The notes under the pieces were generated by a model. The model did no database searches. It saw nothing but the letters and a program-made list of their open reading frames with translations, and was not told where the DNA came from. From Candidatus Margulisiibacteriota bacterium (GTDB lineage: Bacteria; Margulisbacteria; WOR-1; XYC2-FULL-46-14; JAHJBW01): a DNA stretch of 20,745 nt. How positions within the stretch are numbered: the stretch's first letter is position 1; every line of letters starts with the position of its first letter. Below are positions 1 through 8,058 of this stretch, in pieces. The position numbers and the translations under genes were made by a program. The DNA lies in assembly GCA_018813405.1 (NCBI GenBank), contig JAHJBW010000189.1, positions 1-20,745 on the forward strand. Reading direction: 5' to 3'.

Positions 1-2084
1 CCAATGGCAATGCCAATATCAGCCTGCGCCAGGGCAGGGGCGTCGTTTATGCCGTCGCCAACCATAGCCACAAGCTTTCCTCCGGCCTGCAGTTTTTTTA
101 TGTTGGCGGCTTTATCCTGCGGCAGTACCTCGGCCAGCACTCGGTTTATGCCGACCTGTTTGGCGATGGCTTCTGCAGTACTCTGATTATCTCCGGTTAT
201 CATGACCACCTCAAGGCCCATCTTTTGCAGTCTTGAAACAGCCTCCTTTGAATGGTCTTTAAGTGTGTCGGCCACGGCGATCAAACCCAGCTCATTACCG
301 TCTTGCGATACGGATACAACCGTCTTGCCCTGTGTTTCCAGCTCGGACTTTCCTCTGCCGAGGATTATTGTGTGTCCGTCATAAGTTACCTCGACACCCT
401 TACCCGAAATAGCCCTAAAACTGTTTGGGTCGGGCACCTCAAGCTTTTCTTCTTTAGCTTTCTTTAGTATTGCCTCAGCCAGCGGATGCTCCGACCTTTT
501 TTCCGCAATGGCGGCCAGCTGGAGAACTTCTTGCCCGCCTACAAGGTCAGTTACTTGAGGCTTCCCGCGGGTCAGAGTGCCGGTCTTGTCAAAGACTATG
601 GTCTTCAGCCGACTGGCCTGCTGAAGGGCCATGGCATTTTTGATCAATATCCCTCGCCCTGCGCCGAGGCCTGTTCCGACCATAACTGCAGTAGGCGTAG
701 CAAGCCCCAGCGCACATGGACAGGCGATGATCAGAACACTGATCATGGCTGTTAAAGCAAAAGAGAAACCCTGTCCGCTTAACATCCAAAAGCTAAAAGC
801 CGCGATGGCAATTACCATGACGGCCGGAACAAATACGGCGGATATTTTATCTGCCAGCTCCTCGATAGGGGCTTTACTTCCCTGGGCTTCCTCGACCAAG
901 CGTATCACCTGCGCCAGAAAAGTATCCTTGCCTACCTTTTCGGCGCGGAACTTGAAGGATCCGGTTTTGTTGATAGTCGCGCCGATCACCTTGTTGCCTG
1001 CCTTTTTTTCGACAGGGATGCTTTCTCCCGTGACCATTGACTCGTCAACGCTTGAGGCGCCTTCTGTCACAACACCGTCAACCGGGATTTTCACGCCGGG
1101 TTTAACGATAATGATATCGCCGATCACCACTTCATCTATGGCGATCTCGGTCTCGGTCCCATCGCGTTCTACCAGGGCCGTTTTAGGCTTTAAGCCAATG
1201 AGTTTCTTTATGGCCTCAGATGTCCTGCCTTTTGCCACGGCCTCCAGATACTTGCCAAGCAGAATAAAGGTCAGCAAAAAGGCCGCTACTTCGTAATAAA
1301 GGTCATGCATGCCCAAAGAATGATTGCCCATCCATATCTGTGTGGTTACGTACAGGCTGTATAGATAAGCGGCCCCGACCCCCAGCGAGACCAGGGTGTC
1401 CATATTTGCGGTCCTGGTCTTTATCAGGGAAACGATCCCTCTGGAGAAGAAGATGCTGCCAATTAAAAGTATTGGAGTGGTGATGATGAGCTGAATTGTC
1501 GCGGCGTATGTTATCATGACTTCCGGCAAGGGGAGTCCAAACAGCATGGCAAGCATATAGTAGACCAGCGGGATGGAAAGGACCAAGGAACCTAAAAACC
1601 TGTTCCGCAGATTGTTTATCTCTTTTTTGCGGGCAGTTTTTTCTGTGTCTTCGGTATTTTCTTCCTCTTCAATAGGCGTATATCCTGCTTCCTTGATAAT
1701 ATTTTTTATCTTTTGAGGGTCTGTCTTTGAAGCATCGAACTCAATAATTGCTTTTTCGTTGACACGAAGATCTTTCGAGATAATGCCGGGCAGGCTTCCA
1801 ACCGCGCCGCCAACTGTCCCCACGCAATGCGGATTGTCCATGCCGACGACCTTTAGCTTTAGAATGTTGCCGGCTTGTGGTTTGATCACTTTGTAGCCTG
1901 TTGCTTCAATGACCTTTTCAATGGCGGCAACATCGGTTACAGCCGGGTCATATTCTACAGTAGCTTTTTCGGAGGCAAAGTTGACGTTAGCGTTTTTTAC
2001 TCCCATAAAACTCCTGAGCCCATTCTCTATGGCCTGCACGCAGGAAGCACAATGCATGCCGGAGATGGAAATCATTATTTTCAT
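1..2084 (-). CDS. copA: CPC-type heavy-metal (probable Cu+) P-type ATPase, C-terminus cut off by window edge
   Basis: ATP-driven metal exporter of the inner membrane (P1B-type ATPase). I translated it by hand: 694 codons are present, then the frame runs off the left edge. Visible in order: a first heavy-metal-associated (HMA) domain with GMHCASC (Cys12, Cys15); a second HMA-like domain around residues 74-145 whose CxxC is degenerate (N84-P-H-C87); the actuator TGE at 352-354; the membrane metal-binding CPC at 455-457; the phosphorylated Asp499 in DKTGTLT; the HP motif at His533; and GDGIND at 676-681. Only the last two membrane helices should be missing. Those helices hold the residues that separate Cu+ from Zn2+ pumps, so copper specificity is inferred from CPC and the GMxCxxC domain. 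The ATG at 2084 is chosen over the one three codons later because AAGGAG (2092-2097) lies 7 nt upstream. The start lies 1 nt beyond the CDF stop, so the two genes are cotranscribed. Confidence 0.93.
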   Translation of the reverse strand, partial: MKIMISISGMHCASCVQAIENGLRSFMGVKNANVNFASEKATVEYDPAVTDVAAIEKVIEATGYKVIKPQAGNILKLKVVGMDNPHCVGTVGGAVGSLPGIISKDLRVNEKAIIEFDASKTDPQKIKNIIKEAGYTPIEEEENTEDTEKTARKKEINNLRNRFLGSLVLSIPLVYYMLAMLFGLPLPEVMITYAATIQLIITTPILLIGSIFFSRGIVSLIKTRTANMDTLVSLGVGAAYLYSLYVTTQIWMGNHSLGMHDLYYEVAAFLLTFILLGKYLEAVAKGRTSEAIKKLIGLKPKTALVERDGTETEIAIDEVVIGDIIIVKPGVKIPVDGVVTEGASSVDESMVTGESIPVEKKAGNKVIGATINKTGSFKFRAEKVGKDTFLAQVIRLVEEAQGSKAPIEELADKISAVFVPAVMVIAIAAFSFWMLSGQGFSFALTAMISVLIIACPCALGLATPTAVMVGTGLGAGRGILIKNAMALQQASRLKTIVFDKTGTLTRGKPQVTDLVGGQEVLQLAAIAEKRSEHPLAEAILKKAKEEKLEVPDPNSFRAISGKGVEVTYDGHTIILGRGKSELETQGKTVVSVSQDGNELGLIAVADTLKDHSKEAVSRLQKMGLEVVMITGDNQSTAEAIAKQVGINRVLAEVLPQDKAANIKKLQAGGKLVAMVGDGINDAPALAQADIGIAI

Positions 2085-2085
2085 A

Positions 2086-3000
2086 CTACTTCTCCTTTAT
2101 TGAACACATATGACCGGGAGGGCATTTATCGCATTCGAACTCCAGCGTGGCGTGGTCGATACTGAACTTTTCCTTGAGAAGGCGCTTGATCTGCCTCGAT
2201 ATCTCCTCGCATTTGCTCAGCATGGCATCGTCGATCAGGACATGGGCGGACAGGGCCCTTAGTCCCGACGTAATGGTCCAGATATGCAGATCGTGGAAAT
2301 CCTTTATCCCTTCGATATCCTTAATATCTTTTATGACCTCTTTGAGCTTAATATCGCGGGGAGTGCTTTCGAGCAAGATATCCACGGATTCAAATACCAG
2401 GCTTAAGGCTCCCCTCAATATCAGGATGGCTATCACGAACCCAATGATGGGATCAACAATACTAAGTCCCGTGAAGGTGATGATCACTCCGCCAGCTATG
2501 ACGCCAACCGAAGATATGGCGTCGGAGATAACATGCCAGAAAGCCCCCCGCATATTAAGGTTCTCGCGGCTTGATCTGGAAAGGATATAAGCCCCCGACA
2601 GGTTGGCAAGCAGGCCTATGCAGGCGACAACAAGCATTAATGGCCCTTCGATAGGCTGGGGATTCAGTATCCTTTTATAAGCTTCCAGGAATATATAGCC
2701 TGATATGAAAACAAGAAAAGCGCCGTTGAACAAAGCTGACAGTATCTCTATCCGATAATAACCATAGGTTTTTTCGGAAGTTGCCGGCCTTCTTGAGAAC
2801 CAGAGCGCGAAAAGCGCCAGCAGTAGTGCCCCGGTGTCTGTGAACATATGCGCGGCATCGGAGAGCAGTGCCAGACTGCCGCTCAGGAGACTGCCTATGA
2901 TCTCGGCTGTCATAACGGAAAGGGTCAGGCAGATGACAATAAGCAGTGCGCTTTTGTTCTTTTGAAACGGTATGCTGGTTTTATGCGGATGTTCGCTCAT
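2086..3000 (-). CDS. Cation diffusion facilitator (CDF) family metal exporter, ZitB/CzcD-like
   Basis: Proton-coupled divalent-cation exporter of the inner membrane, 304 aa, a normal length for the family. Six hydrophobic segments lie in about the first 210 residues. The transport-site quartet is visible as H51xxxD55 in helix 2 and H156xxxD160 in helix 5. The HD/HD combination is that of zinc-selective CDFs such as ZnTs and ZitB, so zinc is the likely substrate. A cytoplasmic C-terminal domain of about 90 residues follows and ends in a small metal-ligand cluster, C290-x2-C293-x3-H297-x-C299. The usual His-rich loop between helices 4 and 5 is absent. The start is 5 nt after the cstA-like stop and the stop is 1 nt before the CPC-ATPase start. 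Pairing with a P1B ATPase points to a metal-efflux module at the end of the operon. Confidence 0.92.
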   Translation of the reverse strand: MSEHPHKTSIPFQKNKSALLIVICLTLSVMTAEIIGSLLSGSLALLSDAAHMFTDTGALLLALFALWFSRRPATSEKTYGYYRIEILSALFNGAFLVFISGYIFLEAYKRILNPQPIEGPLMLVVACIGLLANLSGAYILSRSSRENLNMRGAFWHVISDAISSVGVIAGGVIITFTGLSIVDPIIGFVIAILILRGALSLVFESVDILLESTPRDIKLKEVIKDIKDIEGIKDFHDLHIWTITSGLRALSAHVLIDDAMLSKCEEISRQIKRLLKEKFSIDHATLEFECDKCPPGHMCSIKEK

Positions 3001-3005
3001 TGTTT

Positions 3006-4757
3006 TTATCCCAAATGCATTTCATTGGCAATTTTTTCTTCCTCGCCGCCATGCCGCAAAAACTTTTCGTGTCCCTGTTTTTTATTTTTAAAGAACAGGT
3101 CCACAGCTTTGGCGGTCAGGCCAAAAGACAACAACAATAATAGTATATCAGCCGAGATCAGCGCGATGTTCCCCTGTGGCAGATACTTGTTGAACAAAAG
3201 CAAAAGAAGAGAGATCAGAGTGGTTGTCAGCATAAGAATTGCCGGGATGACCGCGAACCACATCTTTTTCCCCCGCATCATCAGCCAGGCAGATACGGCT
3301 ATCAACGTTAAGGCGGCCAGAAGCTGGTTGGCTGTTCCAAATATCGGCCAGATGGTGATATAGGCGTTAGTATATCCAAGGTAGAACATTATAACTACCG
3401 ACAGGCCGGAATTGAAAAGATATGACTTTAGCAATTTGGGAGGATGTTTGAACAGGGCGCTCCAGAGCTCTTCGAACAAATAGCGGTTCAATCTTACCGC
3501 TGTGTCCAGTGAGGTTATCACAAAACCTTCCACCATCAATATCCCCAGGATCGAGCCGAAATATGCGGGGATGCCCAGTCCGTAATTTAGAATCCCTCCG
3601 CAGCCAAGAGCAAAGGCAAGTATGGGGTTAGATCCCGCCGCCTGGGCCGGGAAAACAATGGCCTGATAGTCCGCGAACTTTAATCCCGCGCCGACCGCGA
3701 TCAAAACCCCCAGCGCCAGCACCCCTTCAAGCAACATGGAGCCAAAACCTACCATCCTGGCGTCGCCTTCGGACCGGATCTGCTTGGAGCTGGTGCCGCC
3801 CGAGACCAGGGCATGGAAGCCGGAAATAGCGCCGCAGGCCACGGTTATGAAGAGTACCGGAAAGATGGAACCCAGCGAAGAATGGGCCTGCGCCTGCGCA
3901 ATGTTGAAGGCCGGCGCGCTGATGGCCATTCCCTTGAGCCCGGCGGCGATTATACCCAGGGTAAGCAGGGCAATGCCGGCATATAGTATGTGGACATTGG
4001 TAAAGTCCCTTGGCTGTAACACCAGCCAGACAGGAATGCCGGCGGCGATGAACGAGTAGACCGTAAGTATGACCATCCAAACTTTTGGATCGATCGTTAT
4101 GGGGAATAAAAGCCCCGCAATAACGGCAGCAATGGCAATGACCGATGCCGCCAATGTCATGGCCGCAGTGTTCGATCTTCTCTTGTACAGAAAATATCCC
4201 AGTATCGGCGCTGTCAAGGTCATTATAACGACAGAGGTGGAAGCGATACCGCCGATCCTTATATTTTCCACTCCATCGATAGCGGCTGTCGAGGTAAGCG
4301 CTTTGGCGGTAAGCCCCAGGAAAGCAGAGGTGACCAGGACTATCATTACAATGGTAAAGCTTATGAACAATATGAAACCGCTTTTGCCCAGGGTATTGCC
4401 AGCCACTTCGGCCATGGACCTGCCGCCTTCCCTTATGGAAACAAAAAGCGAAGTAAAATCGTGTACCGCTCCAAAGAAGACCGCGCCGACCAATATCCAC
4501 AGCCAGACCGGGACAAAGCCATAGTAAAGAGCGATGGCGGGGCCGACAATAGGGCCGGCGCCGGCTATCGAAGCGAAATGATGTCCCATCAATACCCATT
4601 TGTGGGGGGGGACAAAATCGGAATTGTCCTGATATGTAAAAGCGGGGGTCTTTTTACTTCTGTCCAGTCCTATGCTGGCAGAAATGTAGTTCGCGTAAAC
4701 GTAATAAGCAAGAAGAAAGATCGGTAGGCTGATGACAAGTACCAGCAGAATGTTCAC
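3006..4757 (-). CDS. cstA: CstA family transporter (carbon starvation protein A; peptide or pyruvate uptake)
   Basis: Polytopic inner-membrane transporter of 583 aa with a dozen or more hydrophobic segments. CstA-family hallmarks are plain: GHHFASIAGAGPIVGPAIA near residues 58-76, the block SGGTSSKQIRSEGDARMVG in the middle, and a FGTANQLLAALTL segment in the C-terminal third. Characterised relatives (E. coli CstA and BtsT) take up peptides or pyruvate and are about 700 aa, so this belongs to the shorter class. The substrate cannot be read from sequence. The start is GTG at 4757, overlapping the upstream TGA by 4 nt (GTGA), which implies translational coupling to the SLH-protein gene. The last residues (HGGEEEKIANEMHLG) are hydrophilic and probably cytoplasmic. 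Confidence 0.93.
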   Translation of the reverse strand: MNILLVLVISLPIFLLAYYVYANYISASIGLDRSKKTPAFTYQDNSDFVPPHKWVLMGHHFASIAGAGPIVGPAIALYYGFVPVWLWILVGAVFFGAVHDFTSLFVSIREGGRSMAEVAGNTLGKSGFILFISFTIVMIVLVTSAFLGLTAKALTSTAAIDGVENIRIGGIASTSVVIMTLTAPILGYFLYKRRSNTAAMTLAASVIAIAAVIAGLLFPITIDPKVWMVILTVYSFIAAGIPVWLVLQPRDFTNVHILYAGIALLTLGIIAAGLKGMAISAPAFNIAQAQAHSSLGSIFPVLFITVACGAISGFHALVSGGTSSKQIRSEGDARMVGFGSMLLEGVLALGVLIAVGAGLKFADYQAIVFPAQAAGSNPILAFALGCGGILNYGLGIPAYFGSILGILMVEGFVITSLDTAVRLNRYLFEELWSALFKHPPKLLKSYLFNSGLSVVIMFYLGYTNAYITIWPIFGTANQLLAALTLIAVSAWLMMRGKKMWFAVIPAILMLTTTLISLLLLLFNKYLPQGNIALISADILLLLLSFGLTAKAVDLFFKNKKQGHEKFLRHGGEEEKIANEMHLG

Positions 4758-5968
4758 AGCCTGATGACCCCCGCCAGCAGGCTGGTGGAGCCAGCTGGAT
4801 CTTTTGTCTCGCAGACCCGGTAGAACACCTCCAGCATCCCTGCCGCTATCCCGGCCTGAAAGGTATTACTGGCGGCAGTTCCCGCTATCACCACATTGTC
4901 GGTCAGGTAGGCTGATAGGCCCTTGCTGATATCATGCGAAAGCTTGCAGGAGATGTCCGTGGTGCCGTCCTGGAAAGCGTGGTCGAATTCGTTCAATATA
5001 AAATAGTTGAAATCCTTCCGGTAAAGAGAGCCGATCCTTCCGGCATTAAAAGTAAAGCGTGTGCTGTCATTGCGTATATTGAAGGCATAGAAAACGGCAA
5101 GGGAATGGGGGAGGTCGGCATAGTTGCCGATCCCCACGGTGATAAGATGGTTTTGATAATTTGAAAAGGCGAAATATTTGCTTATCTCCGTGGTCAGGTT
5201 GGTCTTGCCCCCGCCCACGAACAGGCGAGGACGCACGCTCAGCCTTAACTTCTTTACCCAGAACTTATTGTAAAAAGTATATGACAATGATGAATCCAGT
5301 TCGGTGTACGGCTCCCTGAAACGCACCGTGCTCAAGATATCAATGGACTCGAATCGGGTCTTAAGTCCCAGGGAGTTGTACGGCCTGGCATAGACCAGAT
5401 CGTTTTCGGATGGGATGTTGGCGTCGGCATGGAGAATGTCACCCGGGCCTGAAGAAGCAAAGATTGCTAGACCGTCCATTTCCTTTGATAGCTCAACGGA
5501 CAGGAACTGAATGAAATCCCGGTTGACTGCCGAACCGAACCCGGCATCGAGCGTGTCGAGCGTGAGATCGAACCCTGGTTTGCGGTAGGCGGCTTTAAGT
5601 CGATAGTCCGCCTCGATCTGCGAATTGGGGGCCAGCAGGCGGGCTTCAGCATTGAATCCAACGACGGGCTGCTGCTGCCTTTTATATTTGATGAGCGCGA
5701 CCTCGGATTTGAGCTCGGCCAGGACCTTTTCTTCCTTTATCCCGGTCTGGCCCGCCAGCTTTGAAAGCATAACGCAGGCTTCGTATCGGGTTATGTTCTG
5801 GCTGCCGCGAAAGGTCCCGTCAGGGAAGCCCGAGGCTATACCGGTCTTTGCCAGCTCGTAGACGGCGTCATGCGCCCAGTGGTTGTCAGGGACATCTTTA
5901 AACTCCATTGCTCCCGCCGCGGAAGCGGCGAAAAAGAGCAGAAAGAATATAGAAATGTTCTTTGTCAT
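4754..5968 (-). CDS. SLH-domain outer-membrane beta-barrel protein (OmpM/SomA-like)
   Basis: Predicted outer-membrane protein of 404 aa. A signal peptide occupies residues 1-20 (hydrophobic FFLLFFAASAAGA, likely cleavage after A20). One SLH domain follows at about 22-72, with FKDVPDNHWAHDAV, GFPDGTF and the ITRYEA motif. A short charged stretch with coiled-coil character lies at about 77-100. The remaining roughly 300 residues alternate polar and hydrophobic positions with many Tyr and Phe, as in a barrel. In OmpM-type proteins (Negativicutes, Cyanobacteria, Thermotogae) the SLH domain binds a peptidoglycan-linked polymer and pins the outer membrane to the wall, and the same role is inferred here. 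The barrel is shorter than in many relatives. The ATG overlaps the upstream glycosyltransferase TGA (ATGA), with no clear Shine-Dalgarno, so it probably depends on termination-reinitiation. Confidence 0.85.
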   Translation of the reverse strand: MTKNISIFFLLFFAASAAGAMEFKDVPDNHWAHDAVYELAKTGIASGFPDGTFRGSQNITRYEACVMLSKLAGQTGIKEEKVLAELKSEVALIKYKRQQQPVVGFNAEARLLAPNSQIEADYRLKAAYRKPGFDLTLDTLDAGFGSAVNRDFIQFLSVELSKEMDGLAIFASSGPGDILHADANIPSENDLVYARPYNSLGLKTRFESIDILSTVRFREPYTELDSSLSYTFYNKFWVKKLRLSVRPRLFVGGGKTNLTTEISKYFAFSNYQNHLITVGIGNYADLPHSLAVFYAFNIRNDSTRFTFNAGRIGSLYRKDFNYFILNEFDHAFQDGTTDISCKLSHDISKGLSAYLTDNVVIAGTAASNTFQAGIAAGMLEVFYRVCETKDPAGSTSLLAGVIRL

Positions 5969-7074
5969 AAATAAGATAGTATTACTTTCGCAATATCCAG
6001 GGCGGCGTGCGGTTTGGCGATCTTTTTGATCCTGGCGCGCATTTCTTGCTCTTCCGGGCTCTCGAGCATTTTCTTGACAAGCAGGGCAACTTTTTTTGGG
6101 TCTTTTTCGATCTTGCCGATGTTCTCCTGGCTTACGAACTCAACATTGCCTTCTTCCTGGCCGGGAAGCCAGGATGTGATGATCATGGGCAGGTCTTTGG
6201 AGATGGCTTCGGCAATACTGCCGGGACCGGCTTTGGTGACTATTATGTCCGACGCGTCCATTATGGCCGGCACGTCGTTGGTAAAGCCGAATATCCTGGC
6301 CTTCATCTTGAGCCGCGCGTTTTCCAGCCGCTTTTTCAGGCTGGAGTTGCGTCCGCATACAACTATCAATTGCGCTTTAAGCTCTTCCTTTTCCAGCGCG
6401 GCAACGATCTCGAAAATGCCGCCAGAACCTTCGCCGCCGCCCATAAGCAGAATGGTAAATGTCTTTTTGTCCAGCCCCATTTCCTGGCGTAGTTTTTCTT
6501 TGCTGTTTTTCTCAAGGAAGCGGGGATCGATCGGAATGCCCAGGACCTTGATCCTGGCCCTGTCCATGCCGTATTTTTCGGCCATTATTTTGGCTTGTTC
6601 TGTAGCCACTATCAAAAGGCTTATGTCAGGGCAGATCCAGCTTTTGTGGAAGGTAACGGGGTCCATGACCACTGTTATGATCGGTATCTGTTTTCCCAGC
6701 TGGCGGCAGGCCTCGAACGCCAGATGGTTGACCATGGGATGCACCGAAACGATCACATCCGGCGACTTGAGGGAGATAAGCTTTTTCAGCTCTTCCAGTA
6801 TAAATGGGGAAGATATCTTTTGCAGGGTCTCCAGCTTTTTCCAGTCGTCAAGCCAGTAGTACAGCCTTCCCCAGAACTGGGGCGAGTATCTGATGACCGG
6901 AGCGTACAGCCTGGCGAATATGTTCAAAAAGCCGCTGCATTCGGCAAAGACGTCCACCATATCCTGCGATATCTCTTTTGGCGATACCTTTTGGACGGCG
7001 GAGATAAGGGCGCTGGCCGCCGAACGGTGGCCGCCGCCGGTGTCGGAAAAAAGATATAATATCTTTTTACGCAT
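5965..7074 (-). CDS. MGDG-synthase/UgtP-type glycosyltransferase (GT28-like), probable glycolipid synthase
   Basis: GT-B fold glycosyltransferase of 369 aa. The N-terminal domain opens with ILYLFSDTGGGHRSAASAL (residues 5-23), the acceptor-side signature of the monogalactosyldiacylglycerol synthase/UgtP family. The C-terminal domain has a LLMGGGEGSGG loop and the nucleotide-sugar site GPGSIAEAISKDLPMI followed by LPGQEEGN. Family members move a sugar from a UDP-sugar to diacylglycerol (plants, Bacillus UgtP) or act like MurG. No signal peptide or true transmembrane segment is seen, so it probably works at the inner face of the cytoplasmic membrane. It overlaps the upstream epimerase by 8 nt, and that enzyme could supply its UDP-sugar donor. 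The product could be a membrane glycolipid or a lipid-linked wall sugar; sequence does not settle this. Confidence 0.88.
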   Translation of the reverse strand: MRKKILYLFSDTGGGHRSAASALISAVQKVSPKEISQDMVDVFAECSGFLNIFARLYAPVIRYSPQFWGRLYYWLDDWKKLETLQKISSPFILEELKKLISLKSPDVIVSVHPMVNHLAFEACRQLGKQIPIITVVMDPVTFHKSWICPDISLLIVATEQAKIMAEKYGMDRARIKVLGIPIDPRFLEKNSKEKLRQEMGLDKKTFTILLMGGGEGSGGIFEIVAALEKEELKAQLIVVCGRNSSLKKRLENARLKMKARIFGFTNDVPAIMDASDIIVTKAGPGSIAEAISKDLPMIITSWLPGQEEGNVEFVSQENIGKIEKDPKKVALLVKKMLESPEEQEMRARIKKIAKPHAALDIAKVILSYL

Positions 7075-7987
7075 TTCTGAAATACTCTAAGGTCCTTTTG
7101 AGGCCCGTGGAAATATCGGTCTTTGGCGCCCAGCCCAGCTCGCGGGCAATTTTTTTGCCGTTAAGAACACTTCTGAATAGTTCTCCCGGGCGAGGTGGGG
7201 CATATTGGGCCATTACCTTTGCGCCAGTTATGTGCTTGAGCTTTTCGTACAAGCTGTTTACCGATGTGCCGATCCCGCTGCCAATATTAAATATCTGATT
7301 TTCGCCCTTATCAAGAACAAGAGTATTTATTTCCGCGATATCGCTCACATAAACATAATCCCGCAATTGTTCGCCATTTCCGAAAATCGTTGGAACTTCT
7401 CCCTTTAACAATTTCCCAATGAGGATAGCGATCACTCCTGCTTCTCCATGGGGATCCTGCCGGGGGCCGTACACATTGCCGTATCTTAAAATCGTATATT
7501 TGAGACCATAGGTCGCGTGATAGAAATAGAGGTACATCTCGGCCGTGCGTTTTGAAATGGCATATGGAGATATAGGGTCTTGTTTATGAAGCTCGTCAGC
7601 GCCGGCTTGTTCTTCAATTTCTCCGTAAATGGCTCCCCCGGTTGAGGAAAAAATAACTTTACTGACCTTGTTCTTTATCGCGGCCTGAAGTAAGTTCAAG
7701 GTGCCAATGTCATTCACTTTCGCGTTAAAAACGGGGTCTTCAACAGATCTTCTTACATCGATCTGGGCGGCCAGGTGATTGATGATCTCGGGGCCGAATT
7801 CCTTTAGAATATCGTTTATCTTATTGTCCCCGATATCCAGCTTGAAAAAAACAGCCCTGTCGTTAATGTTCTTCTGCTTGCCGGAGGAGAGATCATCTAC
7901 AATGGCGACCTCATGCCCGGCTTTAATATAAGCGTCGACAATGTTTGAACCAATAAAACCCGCGCCGCCGGTAACAAGAATTTTCAT
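7067..7987 (-). CDS. galE: NAD-dependent nucleotide-sugar epimerase/dehydratase, UDP-glucose 4-epimerase-like
   Basis: Cytosolic extended short-chain dehydrogenase of 306 aa, typical of short bacterial and archaeal GalE-like enzymes. It shows the NAD-binding GGAGFIGSN at residues 7-15, D31 after the second beta strand, the catalytic Ser/Thr region (SSTGGAIYGE), the YAISK catalytic pair (YxxxK), and RYGNVYGPRQDP plus LRDYVYVSDIAE in the substrate half. Reaction: probably UDP-glucose/UDP-galactose interconversion, or a related UDP-hexose. The name galE is a best guess within this large family, since UDP-glucuronate epimerases look similar. It precedes and overlaps the glycosyltransferase gene, suggesting donor-sugar supply. 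No Shine-Dalgarno precedes the ATG. A TAAGAT that could be a -10 box lies 7 nt upstream. Confidence 0.85.
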   Translation of the reverse strand: MKILVTGGAGFIGSNIVDAYIKAGHEVAIVDDLSSGKQKNINDRAVFFKLDIGDNKINDILKEFGPEIINHLAAQIDVRRSVEDPVFNAKVNDIGTLNLLQAAIKNKVSKVIFSSTGGAIYGEIEEQAGADELHKQDPISPYAISKRTAEMYLYFYHATYGLKYTILRYGNVYGPRQDPHGEAGVIAILIGKLLKGEVPTIFGNGEQLRDYVYVSDIAEINTLVLDKGENQIFNIGSGIGTSVNSLYEKLKHITGAKVMAQYAPPRPGELFRSVLNGKKIARELGWAPKTDISTGLKRTLEYFRNA

Positions 7988-7994
7988 ATTAATA

Positions 7995-8021
7995 ATCTTA
8001 CCATATTTTTTCCCACACCAA
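7995..8021 (-). promoter_or_regulatory. Weak candidate promoter for the epimerase operon
   Basis: On the minus strand TAAGAT (7995-8000) lies 7 nt before the epimerase ATG. A poor -35, TTGGTG (8016-8021), sits 15 nt upstream, inside the downstream-facing arm of the 8010-8057 hairpin. The -10 is reasonable and the -35 is weak. If used, the mRNA would start at or near the ATG. Hairpin formation in a transcript reading through from the upstream gene would involve the same bases. Confidence 0.25.
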
Positions 8022-8057
8022 AACCCTACCCGAACAGGCGGGATTTTGGTGTGGGAA
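8010..8057. repeat. Perfect 14-bp inverted repeat (hairpin) between the MBL and epimerase genes
   Basis: The arms TTCCCACACCAAAA (8010-8023) and TTTTGGTGTGGGAA (8044-8057) are exact reverse complements around a 20-nt loop with a further CCCG/CGGG pairing inside it. The hairpin begins 1 nt beyond the stop codon of the upstream minus-strand gene. In that transcript it is followed by A residues, not U, so it is not a standard intrinsic terminator. It could be an mRNA 3'-end stabiliser or attenuator. The loop carries CTACCC-N5-GGCGGG, a core shared with the palindrome at 13116-13156. Confidence 0.75.
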
Positions 8058-8058
8058 T

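Noticed and set aside
631..1296. Long plus-strand open frame (221 codons)
   Set aside because: It lies entirely antisense to the metal ATPase, whose minus-strand translation shows all P-type ATPase motifs in this stretch. The plus-strand frame has low-complexity Ser/Thr/Ala sequence and no motif.
3727..4599. Minus-strand open frame of 290 codons inside cstA
   Set aside because: It is a shifted frame of the CstA coding region; the Arg/His/Gly-rich product is typical of an out-of-frame shadow.
6014..6859. Plus-strand open frame of 281 codons
   Set aside because: It is antisense to the glycosyltransferase and has Ser-rich, motif-free sequence.
8010..8057. Intrinsic terminator for the MBL gene
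   Set aside because: The stem is strong, but in the minus-strand transcript it is followed by A residues, not a U-run, and in the plus direction it is followed by AATTTA. It is recorded as a hairpin repeat instead.
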